64,000 nucleotides of DNA. It comes from Bacillota bacterium (GTDB lineage Bacteria; Bacillota; Clostridia; Lachnospirales; Bianqueaceae). The stretch's first letter is position 1. Each line of letters starts with the position of its first letter. A model generated the notes under the pieces. It had not been told where the DNA came from and did no database searches. It saw only the letters and a list, made by a program, of their open reading frames with translations. Position numbers and translations under genes: made by a program. The DNA lies in the NCBI GenBank assembly GCA_017442735.1, contig JAFRZE010000035.1, positions 1 to 64,000 of the forward strand. The letters are read 5' to 3'. Below are positions 25,987-34,620 of this stretch, in pieces.

Positions 25987-27776
25987 CAGGCCTGTCCTCC
26001 TTCCAACGCGTCTTTCGGGCAAAGCTGCTGGCAGACACCGCATCCTACACAGAGCGTAGGATCCACACAGGCTTTCAGCTTGCCGTCCGCACCGGCTTTC
26101 ATTGAAATGGCCGGGCAACCGATCCGCATACAGGACTTGCAGCCGATACACTTATCCGTATCGACCTTCAGAGCCGGTTTGTGCTTCACATATTTCAGCA
26201 GCGCGCAGGGCCTGCGGGAAATGATCACAGAAGGCGCCTCGGCGGCCAGTTCTTCTTTCAGCACTTCGTCGCACTGTGAAAGATCGTAGGGATCCACCAC
26301 TCTGACCCGCTCGAATCCCATCGCGCGGCACAGCGCTTCGAGATCGATCTTTCCGGCCGGATCACCTTTAATGTTGTATCCGGTGGTCGGGTTCTGCTGA
26401 TGACCGGTCATGCCGGTGATCGAGTTATCCAGGATAATGACAGTCGAATTGGACTGATTGTAGGCTACGTTCGCGAGCCCCGTCATGCCGGAATGCATGA
26501 AGGTCGAATCGCCGATCACAGCAACCGTTTTTCCTTCACTTTCGCTGCCCATGACTTTGTTGAAACCGTGGACCGCGCCGATCGACGCGCCCATGCAGAG
26601 CGTCATCTCGATGGTGGAAAGCGGCGCGACCGCTCCCAGCGTGTAGCATCCGATATCGCCGAGCACCGTGCATTTGTTCTTTTTCAGCGTATAGAACAGA
26701 CCGCGGTGCGGACAGCCGGCACACATGACCGGCGGACGGGCCGGGATGGGTTCGCCCAGTTGATCCGTTTCCGGAACGACCGGCACAAGTTCCGCGGGAA
26801 GAAGACCGCTCTTCCCGATCTTTTCCGCGATCAGGTTCTGGGAGAATTCATCGATCATCGGGAGGAGGTCTTTGCCATGGACCGGAATGCCCAGGGCTTT
26901 CACGTGGTTTTCGATGATCGGATCGAGTTCTTCCACAACGACCAGGTTTTTCACCTGGCTCGCAAAGTCCCGGACCAGCTGCACAGGCAGCGGATTGGTC
27001 ATGCCCAGTTTCAGGACGCTGACTTTATCGCCGAAGACCTCTTTTACATATTGGTAGGAAGTCGAGCAGGTAATGATGCCAAGATCTGTTCCGCCCATCT
27101 CTACCCGGTTCAGCGGGCAGTTTTCCGCGTACTCGGTGAGCTTTTTCGTACGTTCCTCCACGAAAGGATGACGTTTTTTCGCGTTGCCGGGCATCATGAC
27201 ATATTTCGCGATATTCTTTTCGTATTCCTTTACCGGGACCGTTCTTTCACCGATCGGGACCACCGACTGTGAATGCGCCACACGGGTGCACATCTTGAGA
27301 AGGACCGGCGTGTCGAATGTTTCGGAGATCTCATACGCCAGCTTCGCGAACTGAAGCGCCTCAGCGGAGTCGGAAGGCTCGAGCATCGGTACTTTGGCCG
27401 CGATCGCGTGATGACGGGAGTCCTGCTCATTCTGAGAAGAATGCATGCCGGCGTCATCCGCGACGCCGATCACCATACCGGCATTCACACCGGTGTAGGA
27501 CATCGTATATAACGGGTCCGCCGCAACATTCAGGCCCACGTGTTTCTGACCGCAGAAGGACCGTCTGCCCGCCAGAGATGCGCCAAAAGCAGCTTCCATC
27601 GCGACTTTTTCGTTCGGCGCCCATTCACAGTAGATCTCATCATACTTGGCCGCTTCCTCGGTAATTTCGGTACTGGGAGTGCCCGGGTAACTGGAGATGA
27701 AACATACTCCAGCCTCATAGAGGCCTCTCGCCACCGCGGCATTACCAAGAAGCAGCCGCCTGTTTTCGTTTCCCAT
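25986..27776 (-). CDS. iorA: Indolepyruvate ferredoxin oxidoreductase, alpha subunit
   Basis: This 596-residue subunit has the pyrimidine-type domain at the start (SYPGTPSTEITE), the thiamine diphosphate-binding region later (GDIGCYTLG through GDSTFMHSGMTGL and NSITGMTGHQQNP), and two ferredoxin-type [4Fe-4S] motifs at the C-terminus (CIGCKSCMRIGCP and CVGCGVCQQLCP). MCAGCPHRG is also typical. I chose ATG 27776 because GGAGGA lies just upstream; GTG or ATG at 27797 precedes that site. First gene of iorA-iorB-paaK-ACT. Confidence 0.95.
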   Translation of the reverse strand: MGNENRRLLLGNAAVARGLYEAGVCFISSYPGTPSTEITEEAAKYDEIYCEWAPNEKVAMEAAFGASLAGRRSFCGQKHVGLNVAADPLYTMSYTGVNAGMVIGVADDAGMHSSQNEQDSRHHAIAAKVPMLEPSDSAEALQFAKLAYEISETFDTPVLLKMCTRVAHSQSVVPIGERTVPVKEYEKNIAKYVMMPGNAKKRHPFVEERTKKLTEYAENCPLNRVEMGGTDLGIITCSTSYQYVKEVFGDKVSVLKLGMTNPLPVQLVRDFASQVKNLVVVEELDPIIENHVKALGIPVHGKDLLPMIDEFSQNLIAEKIGKSGLLPAELVPVVPETDQLGEPIPARPPVMCAGCPHRGLFYTLKKNKCTVLGDIGCYTLGAVAPLSTIEMTLCMGASIGAVHGFNKVMGSESEGKTVAVIGDSTFMHSGMTGLANVAYNQSNSTVIILDNSITGMTGHQQNPTTGYNIKGDPAGKIDLEALCRAMGFERVRVVDPYDLSQCDEVLKEELAAEAPSVIISRRPCALLKYVKHKPALKVDTDKCIGCKSCMRIGCPAISMKAGADGKLKACVDPTLCVGCGVCQQLCPKDALEGGQA

Positions 27777-27797
27777 AAATAATCCTCCATTAGCCAC

Positions 27798-27826
27798 TTG
27801 ACATTTTGGTCGAAAAACGCTATGAT
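27798..27826 (+). promoter_or_regulatory. Promoter of the 27885 acyl-CoA synthetase gene
   Basis: Consensus TTGACA (27798-27803), 17-base spacer, TATGAT (27821-27826). Confidence 0.8.
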
Positions 27827-27853
27827 GCTTTAAATGGCTAAATTATGTTTGCC

Positions 27854-27882
27854 ATTGTAACACAGGAACGGAGAAAAATCAA
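27854..27882 (-). promoter_or_regulatory. Promoter of the ior operon
   Basis: On the minus strand, TTGATT (27882-27877), 17-base spacer, TACAAT (27859-27854). It lies inside the leader of the divergent gene, so the two transcripts overlap at their 5' ends. Confidence 0.65.
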
Positions 27883-27884
27883 TT

Positions 27885-29519
27885 ATGCCAATTACCGATC
27901 TTTTAGAGAGAAATGCCAAACTTTTTGGTAATGAAGTTGCTTTGGTCGAGATCAACCCGGAGATCCGCGAAGAACAGCGGGTCACCTGGAAGGAATATGA
28001 GCTGATCCAGCCGACTTCACCGGCTTTCTACCGTCGTCAGATCACCTGGTCTGTCTTCGACGAAAAAGCCAACCGCGTCGCGAATATGCTGATCGAACGC
28101 GGTATCAAAAAAGGGCAAAAATGTGCCATCCTGCTGATGAACTGTCTGGAATGGCTGCCCATCTATTTTGGCATTCTCAAATCCGGCGCGATGGCGGTTC
28201 CCCTGAACTTCCGCTTTACCGCCGAGGAAATCGACTACTGTCTTGACGCGTCCGACTCGGATGTCCTCTTCTACGGTCCGGAATTTATCGGACGTATCGA
28301 GGATATCGCGGACAAGATCAAGAAAGATACCCTTCTCTTCTTCGTAGGCGATCAGTGTCCTTCCTACGCGGAAGACTATTTCCGTCAGGTCAGCAACGTC
28401 TCCTCTTCCGCACCCCTGGTGCTGCTGGAAGATACCGATGACGGCGCGATCTATTTCTCTTCCGGAACCACCGGTTTCCCGAAAGCGATCCTTCTGAAGC
28501 ATTCTTCCCTTTCCCATTCGGCGAGAATGGAAGCCCTGCACCATGAGATCACGAAAAATGATGTATTCCTGTGCATTCCTCCATTATACCACACCGGCGC
28601 GAAAATGCACTGGTTCGGATCGCTGTATACCGGCAGCCGGGCCGTCCTTCTGAAAGGCAACTCTCCCGAGTCCATTTTCCAGGCTGTCTCCAATGAAGGG
28701 TGTACCAATGTCTGGCTGCTGGTTCCGTGGGCACAGGATATCCTGGCCGCGCTGGACAGCGGCAGGCTTCGTATGGAAGACTACAAGCTTTCCCAGTGGC
28801 GCCTGATGCATATCGGCGCGCAGCCGGTCCCCCCGAGTCTGATCCGTCACTGGATGGAATACTTCCCACATCATCAGTACGACACGAACTACGGTCTTTC
28901 CGAATCCACCGGCCCAGGGTGCGTACATCTGGGACTCGGCAACATCCACAAGGTCGGCGCCATTGGTATTCCGGGATTCGGCTGGAAGACGAAGATCGTG
29001 GACGAGAACGGTTCTCCCGTCGTCCAGGGCGAAGTCGGCGAACTCTGCGTCCAGGGTCCCGGCGTTATGGTGGAATACTACAAGAATCCGGAAGCCACGG
29101 CGGAAGTGCTGAAAGACGGCTGGCTCCACACCGGCGATATGGCCATGCAGGATGAAGACGGCTTCATCTTCCTGGTAGACCGTAAGAAAGACGTCATCAT
29201 TACCGGCGGTGAGAACCTGTATCCGGTCCAGATCGAGAACTTCCTGATGACCAATCCGAAGATCCATGACGCGGCTGTCATCGGTCTGCCGGATCACCGG
29301 CTCGGCGAGATCGCCGCGGCGATCATCCAGGTCAAGGAAGGCATGGAACTTACCGAGGAAGATGTCAACCGCTTCTGTCTGGATCTGCCCAGATACAAAC
29401 GGCCGAGAAAACTTATCTTCGCCAAAGTCCTGCGCAATCCTACCGGCAAAATCGACAAACCGAAGCTCAGAAAACTCTACGCCGGCGAGCGTCTGGTTGA
29501 ACAACAAATCAAATCATGA
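27885..29519 (+). CDS. AMP-binding acyl-CoA synthetase
   Basis: This 544-residue adenylate-forming enzyme shows the ATP loop IYFSSGTTGFPKA (about 190-202), the motif YGLSESTGPG (about 338-347), the hinge WLHTGDMAMQDEDGFIFLVDRKKD, and the catalytic-lysine motif NPTGKIDKPKLRK at the C-terminus. It activates a carboxylic acid to an acyl-CoA. The N-terminal insertion (VTWKEYELIQPTSPAFYRRQITW) is unusual. It is divergent from the ior operon, and may act on a product of aromatic amino acid oxidation or on a fatty acid. Start has GGAGA upstream. Confidence 0.88.
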   Translation: MPITDLLERNAKLFGNEVALVEINPEIREEQRVTWKEYELIQPTSPAFYRRQITWSVFDEKANRVANMLIERGIKKGQKCAILLMNCLEWLPIYFGILKSGAMAVPLNFRFTAEEIDYCLDASDSDVLFYGPEFIGRIEDIADKIKKDTLLFFVGDQCPSYAEDYFRQVSNVSSSAPLVLLEDTDDGAIYFSSGTTGFPKAILLKHSSLSHSARMEALHHEITKNDVFLCIPPLYHTGAKMHWFGSLYTGSRAVLLKGNSPESIFQAVSNEGCTNVWLLVPWAQDILAALDSGRLRMEDYKLSQWRLMHIGAQPVPPSLIRHWMEYFPHHQYDTNYGLSESTGPGCVHLGLGNIHKVGAIGIPGFGWKTKIVDENGSPVVQGEVGELCVQGPGVMVEYYKNPEATAEVLKDGWLHTGDMAMQDEDGFIFLVDRKKDVIITGGENLYPVQIENFLMTNPKIHDAAVIGLPDHRLGEIAAAIIQVKEGMELTEEDVNRFCLDLPRYKRPRKLIFAKVLRNPTGKIDKPKLRKLYAGERLVEQQIKS

Positions 29520-29525
29520 TATAAT
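29497..29525 (+). promoter_or_regulatory. Promoter of purC
   Basis: -35 TTGAAC (29497-29502) inside the end of the preceding gene, 17-base spacer, perfect -10 TATAAT (29520-29525). A hairpin (GGGTGCGG with CCGCACTC) covers the predicted 5' end at about 29529-29550. Confidence 0.75.
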
Positions 29526-29572
29526 AATGGGTGCGGCACGCCGCACTCATTATTTCATAAGGAGACTATTCT

Positions 29573-30436
29573 ATGAAGCCCATTAAAGAAGGCAAAGTCC
29601 GTGAGATCTACGAACTTCCCGAGGCGCTGATCCTCGTCGCTACCGACCGTATCAGCTGCTTCGATGTCATTCTTCATAATATGATCGAAGGCAAAGGCAA
29701 GGTCCTCACCCAGATCTCAAAGTTCTGGTTCGAGTTTACCAAAGACCTGGTGCCGAACCATATGATCTCCACCGATACTGCCGATATGCCCGAAGATTTC
29801 CAAAATGCCGCCTATGAAGGACGCAGCATGCTGGTCAAAAAACTGACCATGCTCCCTGTCGAATGTATCGTCCGCGGCTATATCACCGGAAGCGGCTGGA
29901 AGAGCTACAAAAAGGACGGCACTGTCTGCGGCATCCGCCTTCCCGAAGGTCTCCTGGAATGCGCCAAACTTCCGGAGCCTATCTATACGCCTTCTACAAA
30001 GGCAGAGATCGGTGATCATGATGAAAACATCAGCTTTGAACAGAGTGTCGACTATCTGGAGAAACGATTCCCCGGCAAAGGCCGCTTTTATGCCGAGCAG
30101 CTTCGTGATCTGACCATCGCGCTCTATAAAAAATGCGCGGACTACGCGCTGGAAAAAGGCATCATCATTGCTGATACGAAATTCGAATTCGGTCTGGATG
30201 AAGAAGGAAATATCGTCCTCGGTGATGAAATGCTGACCCCCGATTCCAGCCGCTTCTGGCCGCTGGATGGCTATGAGCCCGGCAAAGGACAGCCTTCCTT
30301 CGACAAACAGCTGGCCCGTGACTATATTGCCGCTCATCCGGAATGCGACTATACCCTGCCGCAGGAGATCGTGGATCAGACGATCGCCATCTATCTGGAC
30401 GGTTACAAACGCCTGACCGGCAAAGAACTTAAATAA
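29573..30436 (+). CDS. purC: Phosphoribosylaminoimidazole-succinocarboxamide synthase
   Basis: This 287-residue purine enzyme joins aspartate to CAIR. Conserved regions are KEGKVREIYELP, LVATDRISCFDV, ECIVRGYITGSGWKSY and the metal-site block LTPDSSRFWP. The C-terminal extension matches the longer (about 290-residue) form. ATAAGGAG precedes the start. It is followed by araD at 28 bases; the other purine gene here, purL, is far away on the other strand. Confidence 0.95.
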   Translation: MKPIKEGKVREIYELPEALILVATDRISCFDVILHNMIEGKGKVLTQISKFWFEFTKDLVPNHMISTDTADMPEDFQNAAYEGRSMLVKKLTMLPVECIVRGYITGSGWKSYKKDGTVCGIRLPEGLLECAKLPEPIYTPSTKAEIGDHDENISFEQSVDYLEKRFPGKGRFYAEQLRDLTIALYKKCADYALEKGIIIADTKFEFGLDEEGNIVLGDEMLTPDSSRFWPLDGYEPGKGQPSFDKQLARDYIAAHPECDYTLPQEIVDQTIAIYLDGYKRLTGKELK

Positions 30437-30464
30437 TAACCGATACTTTTTCCAGGAGGATTCT

Positions 30465-31172
30465 ATGCTTGAAGAGTTAAAGAAGCGTGTCTACGAAGCC
30501 AATATGCTGCTTCCGAAATATCAGCTCGTGACCTTTACCTGGGGCAATGTCAGTGAGTATGATCCTGAAACAGGCCTGTTCGCCATCAAGCCCAGCGGCG
30601 TCGAATACGATAAGCTGCGGCCTGAAGATATGGTGCTGGTAAACCTGGCCGGCGAGAAGGTGGAAGGCCGTTACAATCCCTCTTCCGATACCGCCACCCA
30701 CGCGGTTTTATATCAGCGGTTCGCGGAAAAAGGGATCCTTGGCGTCGTCCATACGCATTCTCCATTTGCCACCAGCTGGGCACAGGCCGGTCTTTCGATC
30801 CCCTGCTACGGCACGACGCACGCCGACTATTTCTATGGCGACATTCCCTGCGTCCGCAATCTGACGCCCGAAGAGATCGAAGAAGCCTACGAAAAGAACA
30901 CCGGTATCGTTATCGCGGATGAATTCGAACTTCTCGGAAAGGATCCGGTCGCCGTTCCCGGCGCGCTCTTCAAAAACCATGGTGTCTTCACCTGGGGCAA
31001 GGACGCGCATGAAGCGGTCCACAACGCGGTCGTCGTGGAAGAATGCGCGAAGATGGCCGCCTGGACGAAACTGATCAATCCCTCCGTTCAGGAAGCGCCG
31101 CAGGCCATGCAGGATAAACACTATTTCCGCAAGCACGGCGCCGGCGCCTACTACGGACAGAAAGAAGAATAG
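30465..31172 (+). CDS. araD: L-ribulose-5-phosphate 4-epimerase (class II aldolase family)
   Basis: This 235-residue enzyme interconverts L-ribulose 5-phosphate and D-xylulose 5-phosphate. The metal histidines are in VVHTHSPFATSWAQAG and the later KNHGVFTWG; FTWGNVSEYDP and KPSGVEYDKLRPEDMV are typical. Length matches AraD well, although L-fuculose-type aldolases share the fold. No other arabinose gene is nearby. CCAGGAGG precedes the start. Confidence 0.88.
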   Translation: MLEELKKRVYEANMLLPKYQLVTFTWGNVSEYDPETGLFAIKPSGVEYDKLRPEDMVLVNLAGEKVEGRYNPSSDTATHAVLYQRFAEKGILGVVHTHSPFATSWAQAGLSIPCYGTTHADYFYGDIPCVRNLTPEEIEEAYEKNTGIVIADEFELLGKDPVAVPGALFKNHGVFTWGKDAHEAVHNAVVVEECAKMAAWTKLINPSVQEAPQAMQDKHYFRKHGAGAYYGQKEE

Positions 31173-31189
31173 AACTCATTTCCTCGTCC

Positions 31190-31456
31190 GGTTGATAGCA
31201 AATAGCAAGATTCTATTATAAAAGAGGCTGACCTTGCTACTAATGCCTTGGCAATTAGCAAGACAGCCTCTTTTTTTTGAATATACCTTGCTACCAGCAT
31301 AGCAAGCTTCTTATAAAAATCGGGCTGACCTTGCTACTGATACTTCAGCTGTTAGCAAGGTGGCCTCTTTTTTTGGATATGCCTTGCTACCAGCATAGCA
31401 AAGTTCTATTAAAAAACAGGCTGACCTTGCTACCAGCGCAAGATTGTGAAAAAAAT
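31190..31456 (+). repeat. CTTGCTA palindrome array, locus 2
   Basis: This locus has the same architecture as 13233-13600. Short palindromes of 20 bp start at 31190 (right arm only), 31287 and 31383. Long ones of 32 bp with a 16-base centre start at 31232, 31329 and 31425 (left arm only). Centres lie 48-49 bp apart. The 16-base centres differ in sequence from locus 1 but keep their length. The open frame at 31277-31693 runs through these repeats and is not a gene. Confidence 0.88.
31224..31278 (+). terminator. Terminator of araD formed by an array palindrome
   Basis: Outer arms GAGGCTG (31224-31230) and CAGCCTC (31264-31270) extend the long palindrome and are followed by eight T (31271-31278). 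The next unit (from 31323) forms a similar structure with a T-run near 31368. Confidence 0.75.
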
Positions 31457-31482
31457 CGGCTTCTGGGAGGAGATCAGCCAAC

Positions 31483-31511
31483 AAAAAAGACCTTGATATC
31501 GCTCAAGGTCT
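31483..31511 (-). terminator. Terminator of the MFS gene
   Basis: Minus-strand stem AGACCTTGA (31511-31503) with its complement at 31496-31488, then six T. Confidence 0.8.
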
Positions 31512-31516
31512 GTTGC

Positions 31517-32701
31517 TTATTCAAAGACTTTCAGATCATTCTTCACTTTCAGGAAGGAGGCCAAAACCATCGCCAGAGTGATCAGTCCGGCAAGGATCAG
31601 GTAGAAAGTGTTCAGACCAAGCTTTTCTACCAGAATACCGCCGATATTCTGCATGATGATGCCGCCGATACTGCTGCTGGTATTGACCAGTGAAAGGCCG
31701 GTCGTTCTGACTTCCGGCGCTACCAGATTGCTGACGACTTTCAGAACGATCATGACATAGGTGGTAGTCGCGATCGCCTTGAGAAGGATCACCACCGCGA
31801 CAACGATCCAGGAAACAGATACCAGGCCGTAGACCAGGAACTCTACGAGTGTCAGACCGCAGGCCCCGAAGATCAGGGTCTTGCCGGAGAATTTATCCAT
31901 GAACCGATTCGAGAACAGGATCAGCGGGATCTCGACCAGCGTACTGAGAAAAATGACCGTTCCGATCAGGCTGGTATCGATGCCCAGATCTCTCAGAAGG
32001 ATCGGGACATAGGTCATGTTCGCGCCGGAACTGCCCCAGAACAGGATCGTGATCGCGATAAAAAGCAGATAGTACGGGTTCTTCACGAAGGAAGAAAGCT
32101 TGACTCTTTCTGCCGGTTTCTTTTCCGAGGATACCTCTTCCCCGTCCTTTCGCTTATCCATGATAGGATCTTCCGCGCCGGCAAAACCAAGCGCGCACAG
32201 AAGGCCGCCGACGAGGATCGTAATAAACAGCACGACCGAAGGAAGCTTGCCGATAATAAATCCGGCTGCCTGCGCGCCAACCGCGTAGCCGATGGTTCCC
32301 CAGACGCGAAGGATGCCATAGCGGTATTTGGAAGCGCCGGCCAGTCTCTCGAGAAGCGGCTGGACCGCGCTGATGAAGGACATGGTCAGTCCATTCAGAA
32401 CAAACAGCAGAGCGACCGTGCGGCTCTGGGAGAAAAGCATGGCAAAGATGCCAACACAAATCAGCATAATCCCGCCGATCAGACGCGGCTTTCTCGTCCG
32501 GTCACTCATGTAGCCGGTGATCGGGATCATAAACAGCGCGAAGATACCGGAAGCTGAAACGATACGAGCCATGTTCGCGACGCCGATCCCGATGCCGGTA
32601 AGGTAAACGGAAAGCACAGAGCTGAAGGCTGCCATACTGAAGAAAAAGAAGAAAAAGACCAGCACATAGCTGAGATAGCTTCCTTTGAAACGACGAAGCA
32701 T
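31517..32701 (-). CDS. MFS transporter
   Basis: This 394-residue protein has twelve predicted membrane segments in two halves with a charged central loop (DKRKDGEEVSSEKKPAERVK, about 190-210). The loop after segment 2 reads GYMSDRTRKPRLIGG, an MFS signature. It resembles the nucleoside/sugar:proton symporter-like branch; the substrate is unknown. I chose ATG 32701 (GGGAGGA upstream); the longer frame starts at 32761 upstream of the predicted promoter -10. Single-gene unit. Confidence 0.82.
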   Translation of the reverse strand: MLRRFKGSYLSYVLVFFFFFFSMAAFSSVLSVYLTGIGIGVANMARIVSASGIFALFMIPITGYMSDRTRKPRLIGGIMLICVGIFAMLFSQSRTVALLFVLNGLTMSFISAVQPLLERLAGASKYRYGILRVWGTIGYAVGAQAAGFIIGKLPSVVLFITILVGGLLCALGFAGAEDPIMDKRKDGEEVSSEKKPAERVKLSSFVKNPYYLLFIAITILFWGSSGANMTYVPILLRDLGIDTSLIGTVIFLSTLVEIPLILFSNRFMDKFSGKTLIFGACGLTLVEFLVYGLVSVSWIVVAVVILLKAIATTTYVMIVLKVVSNLVAPEVRTTGLSLVNTSSSIGGIIMQNIGGILVEKLGLNTFYLILAGLITLAMVLASFLKVKNDLKVFE

Positions 32702-32744
32702 TAAGGGTTCCTCCCTGACAACACACAAAAATGGATATAAAGGT

Positions 32745-32774
32745 ATTGTACCAAATTGCAATATCGCTGTGCAA
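32745..32774 (-). promoter_or_regulatory. Promoter of the MFS gene
   Basis: Minus strand: TTGCAC (32774-32769), 18-base spacer, TACAAT (32750-32745). Confidence 0.7.
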
Positions 32775-32841
32775 CCCTTTTTAAAAATATTTTATAAACG
32801 TTCAAAAGGTGTTTTTTAAGTATTTTTAAGGGATTTATAAG

Positions 32842-32870
32842 TTGTTTTAATAATATTATGGTGATAGAAT
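32842..32870 (+). promoter_or_regulatory. Promoter of the lipid/potassium cluster, predicting a leaderless mRNA
   Basis: -35 TTGTTT (32842-32847), 17-base spacer, -10 TAGAAT (32865-32870). The expected transcription start (about 32877-32880) coincides with the ATG at 32880, and no Shine-Dalgarno site is visible upstream. Confidence 0.65.
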
Positions 32871-32879
32871 ATTCACATT

Positions 32880-33539
32880 ATGAAACGATTGTTATCACTT
32901 ATCCGGAAACTGATCCCTGATTATGCGTGGGTATATCTGGGATCGTTTCTTGCGGTCAATTTTGTGGCTTTCTCCCTGACGCAGGTCCTGATGGATGATG
33001 TGACGAGATATAACCTGACACTTCCGATCGATGATCGGATCCCTCTCATCCCGTGGTTCGTTATCATCTATCTGCTCGCCTTTGCTCAATGGGCCATCAG
33101 CTGGATCCTGATCAGTCGGGAAAGCAAGGAAGCAGTCCGATACTTCGCGATCGCGGATATCATTTCCAAATTGATTTGTCTGGCTGTCTTCGTCTTCTAC
33201 CCCACGACAATGGATCGTCCTTCCGTAGAAGTGACCGATCTTTTTACCTGGATCCTGAAAAACGTCATCTACGGGGTCGATAAGCCCTATAATCTGTTAC
33301 CTTCGATCCATATCATTGAAAGCCATCTGGCTTTAAGAGCTGCTTTCAGCTTAAAGAAACCTCCGAAGTATTATCGGTGGATCCATATCCCACTGAACGT
33401 GATGATCGCCTTGTCCATCCTGTTCATCAAGCAGCATGTCTTTGTGGATATTCCCGGCGGCATCATTGCCTGTGAGATCGGCCTTTTCGGCGCGTGGCTG
33501 ATCACGAAAAAAAGGAAACTGACCTCCCATGAAAGATGA
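32880..33539 (+). CDS. PAP2-like membrane phosphatase/transferase
   Basis: This 219-residue protein has about five or six membrane segments. Late in the protein, LLPSIHIIESHLALRA and KQHVFVDIPGG match the second and third motifs of PAP2 phosphatases (PSxH and the His/Asp of the last motif), as in inositol-phosphotransferase relatives. The first PAP2 motif is not clear. It probably handles a lipid phosphate at the membrane. Its promoter predicts initiation at the first base of the ATG. It overlaps the next gene by 11 bases and opens a cluster for phospholipid synthesis. Confidence 0.72.
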   Translation: MKRLLSLIRKLIPDYAWVYLGSFLAVNFVAFSLTQVLMDDVTRYNLTLPIDDRIPLIPWFVIIYLLAFAQWAISWILISRESKEAVRYFAIADIISKLICLAVFVFYPTTMDRPSVEVTDLFTWILKNVIYGVDKPYNLLPSIHIIESHLALRAAFSLKKPPKYYRWIHIPLNVMIALSILFIKQHVFVDIPGGIIACEIGLFGAWLITKKRKLTSHER

Positions 33540-34620
33540 ATTTGCCTCGGCCCGCGACATACGAAGAAAAGCCCTCTGGGCGGTGCTGTTCGTTTTCATA
33601 GCCGCCGGTTCCATCTGGGCTGTTTTTTCTGTGTCCAAAGACCTGTCTCCGAGGGATTTCCTTCTCTTTCTGAAGAATGCTTCTCCGGTCTACCTGGGAC
33701 TCGCCGTGCTCAGTATGTTCGGCTATATCTTCTTTGAGGGACTGGCCGTCCGTTCGCTGATCAAAGCCTTCGGATTCCAGTGCAGCGTCCGTGACAGCAT
33801 GGTCTACGGCGCTTCGGACATCTACTTCTCGGCGATCACGCCATCCGCCACCGGCGGTCAGCCTGCCTGTGCCTACTTTATGATCAAGAGCGGGATCCAT
33901 ATTACTCTTTCGACCGTGATCCTTCTGATGAATCTGGCTATGTATACGCTGGCCATCATCGTTCTGGGCGTACTCAACCTGGCTCTGCAGCCATCGATCT
34001 ATCAGCTCTTCGGAACACTCGGAAAGATCCTGATCATCATCGGTTTCGGTGTTCAGAGCCTGCTGTTCCTTTCCTTCCTGATCATCCTGGAAAAGGATCA
34101 ATGGCTTCTGTCGCTCGGACATTCTCTGATCAACCTGCTGCTCCGCTGCCGGATCCTGCGGGACAGAGAAAAGTGGGAAGACCGGCTCGAACGTAACATA
34201 GCCGCCTATAGAGACCACGCGAAGCTGATCCGCGCGCACGCGAAAGTCCTCTGGAAATGCTTTTTCTACAATTTCCTGCAGCGTGCCTGCCAGCTGGCGG
34301 TCACCGCGTTCACGTTCCTCGCGACCATCGCGATCCCCGGCGAAACGCATTTGCCCGTTTCCGTCTGCATCAGCCGTGCGCTGTCCCTGTTTGGCGCGCA
34401 GAGCCTGATCAGCATCGGCGCGACCTTCATTCCGATCCCCGGCGCTATGGGCGTTACGGACATGATGATGGTCGATGCTTTCCGGAGCGTCATCGATCCG
34501 GACAGAGCCTCCGCTCTGGCGCTTCTGTCCCGTTCGATCTCATTCTACGGCTGCGTCTTCCTGGCGCTGATCATCGTTATTATTGCTTATTTACGAAGAA
34601 AAAAGGAGGGAAAGTTATGA
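33529..34620 (+). CDS. Lysylphosphatidylglycerol synthase TM-region-like (UPF0104) membrane protein
   Basis: This 363-residue protein has about eight membrane segments and the family motifs SAITPSATGGQPA (about 100-112) and FIPIPGAMGVTD (about 300-311). This is the flippase-like half of MprF proteins without the aminoacyl-transferase half. Related proteins may move or bind lipids or glycolipids. The stop overlaps the next ATG (ATGA). Role in aminoacylated lipid transport is inference. Confidence 0.82.
   Translation: MKDEFASARDIRRKALWAVLFVFIAAGSIWAVFSVSKDLSPRDFLLFLKNASPVYLGLAVLSMFGYIFFEGLAVRSLIKAFGFQCSVRDSMVYGASDIYFSAITPSATGGQPACAYFMIKSGIHITLSTVILLMNLAMYTLAIIVLGVLNLALQPSIYQLFGTLGKILIIIGFGVQSLLFLSFLIILEKDQWLLSLGHSLINLLLRCRILRDREKWEDRLERNIAAYRDHAKLIRAHAKVLWKCFFYNFLQRACQLAVTAFTFLATIAIPGETHLPVSVCISRALSLFGAQSLISIGATFIPIPGAMGVTDMMMVDAFRSVIDPDRASALALLSRSISFYGCVFLALIIVIIAYLRRKKEGKL

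Noticed and set aside
31277-31693. 138-residue open frame
   Set aside because: It reads through the palindrome array and a terminator, repeats CYQHSK from the DNA repeat, and overlaps the MFS gene on the other strand.
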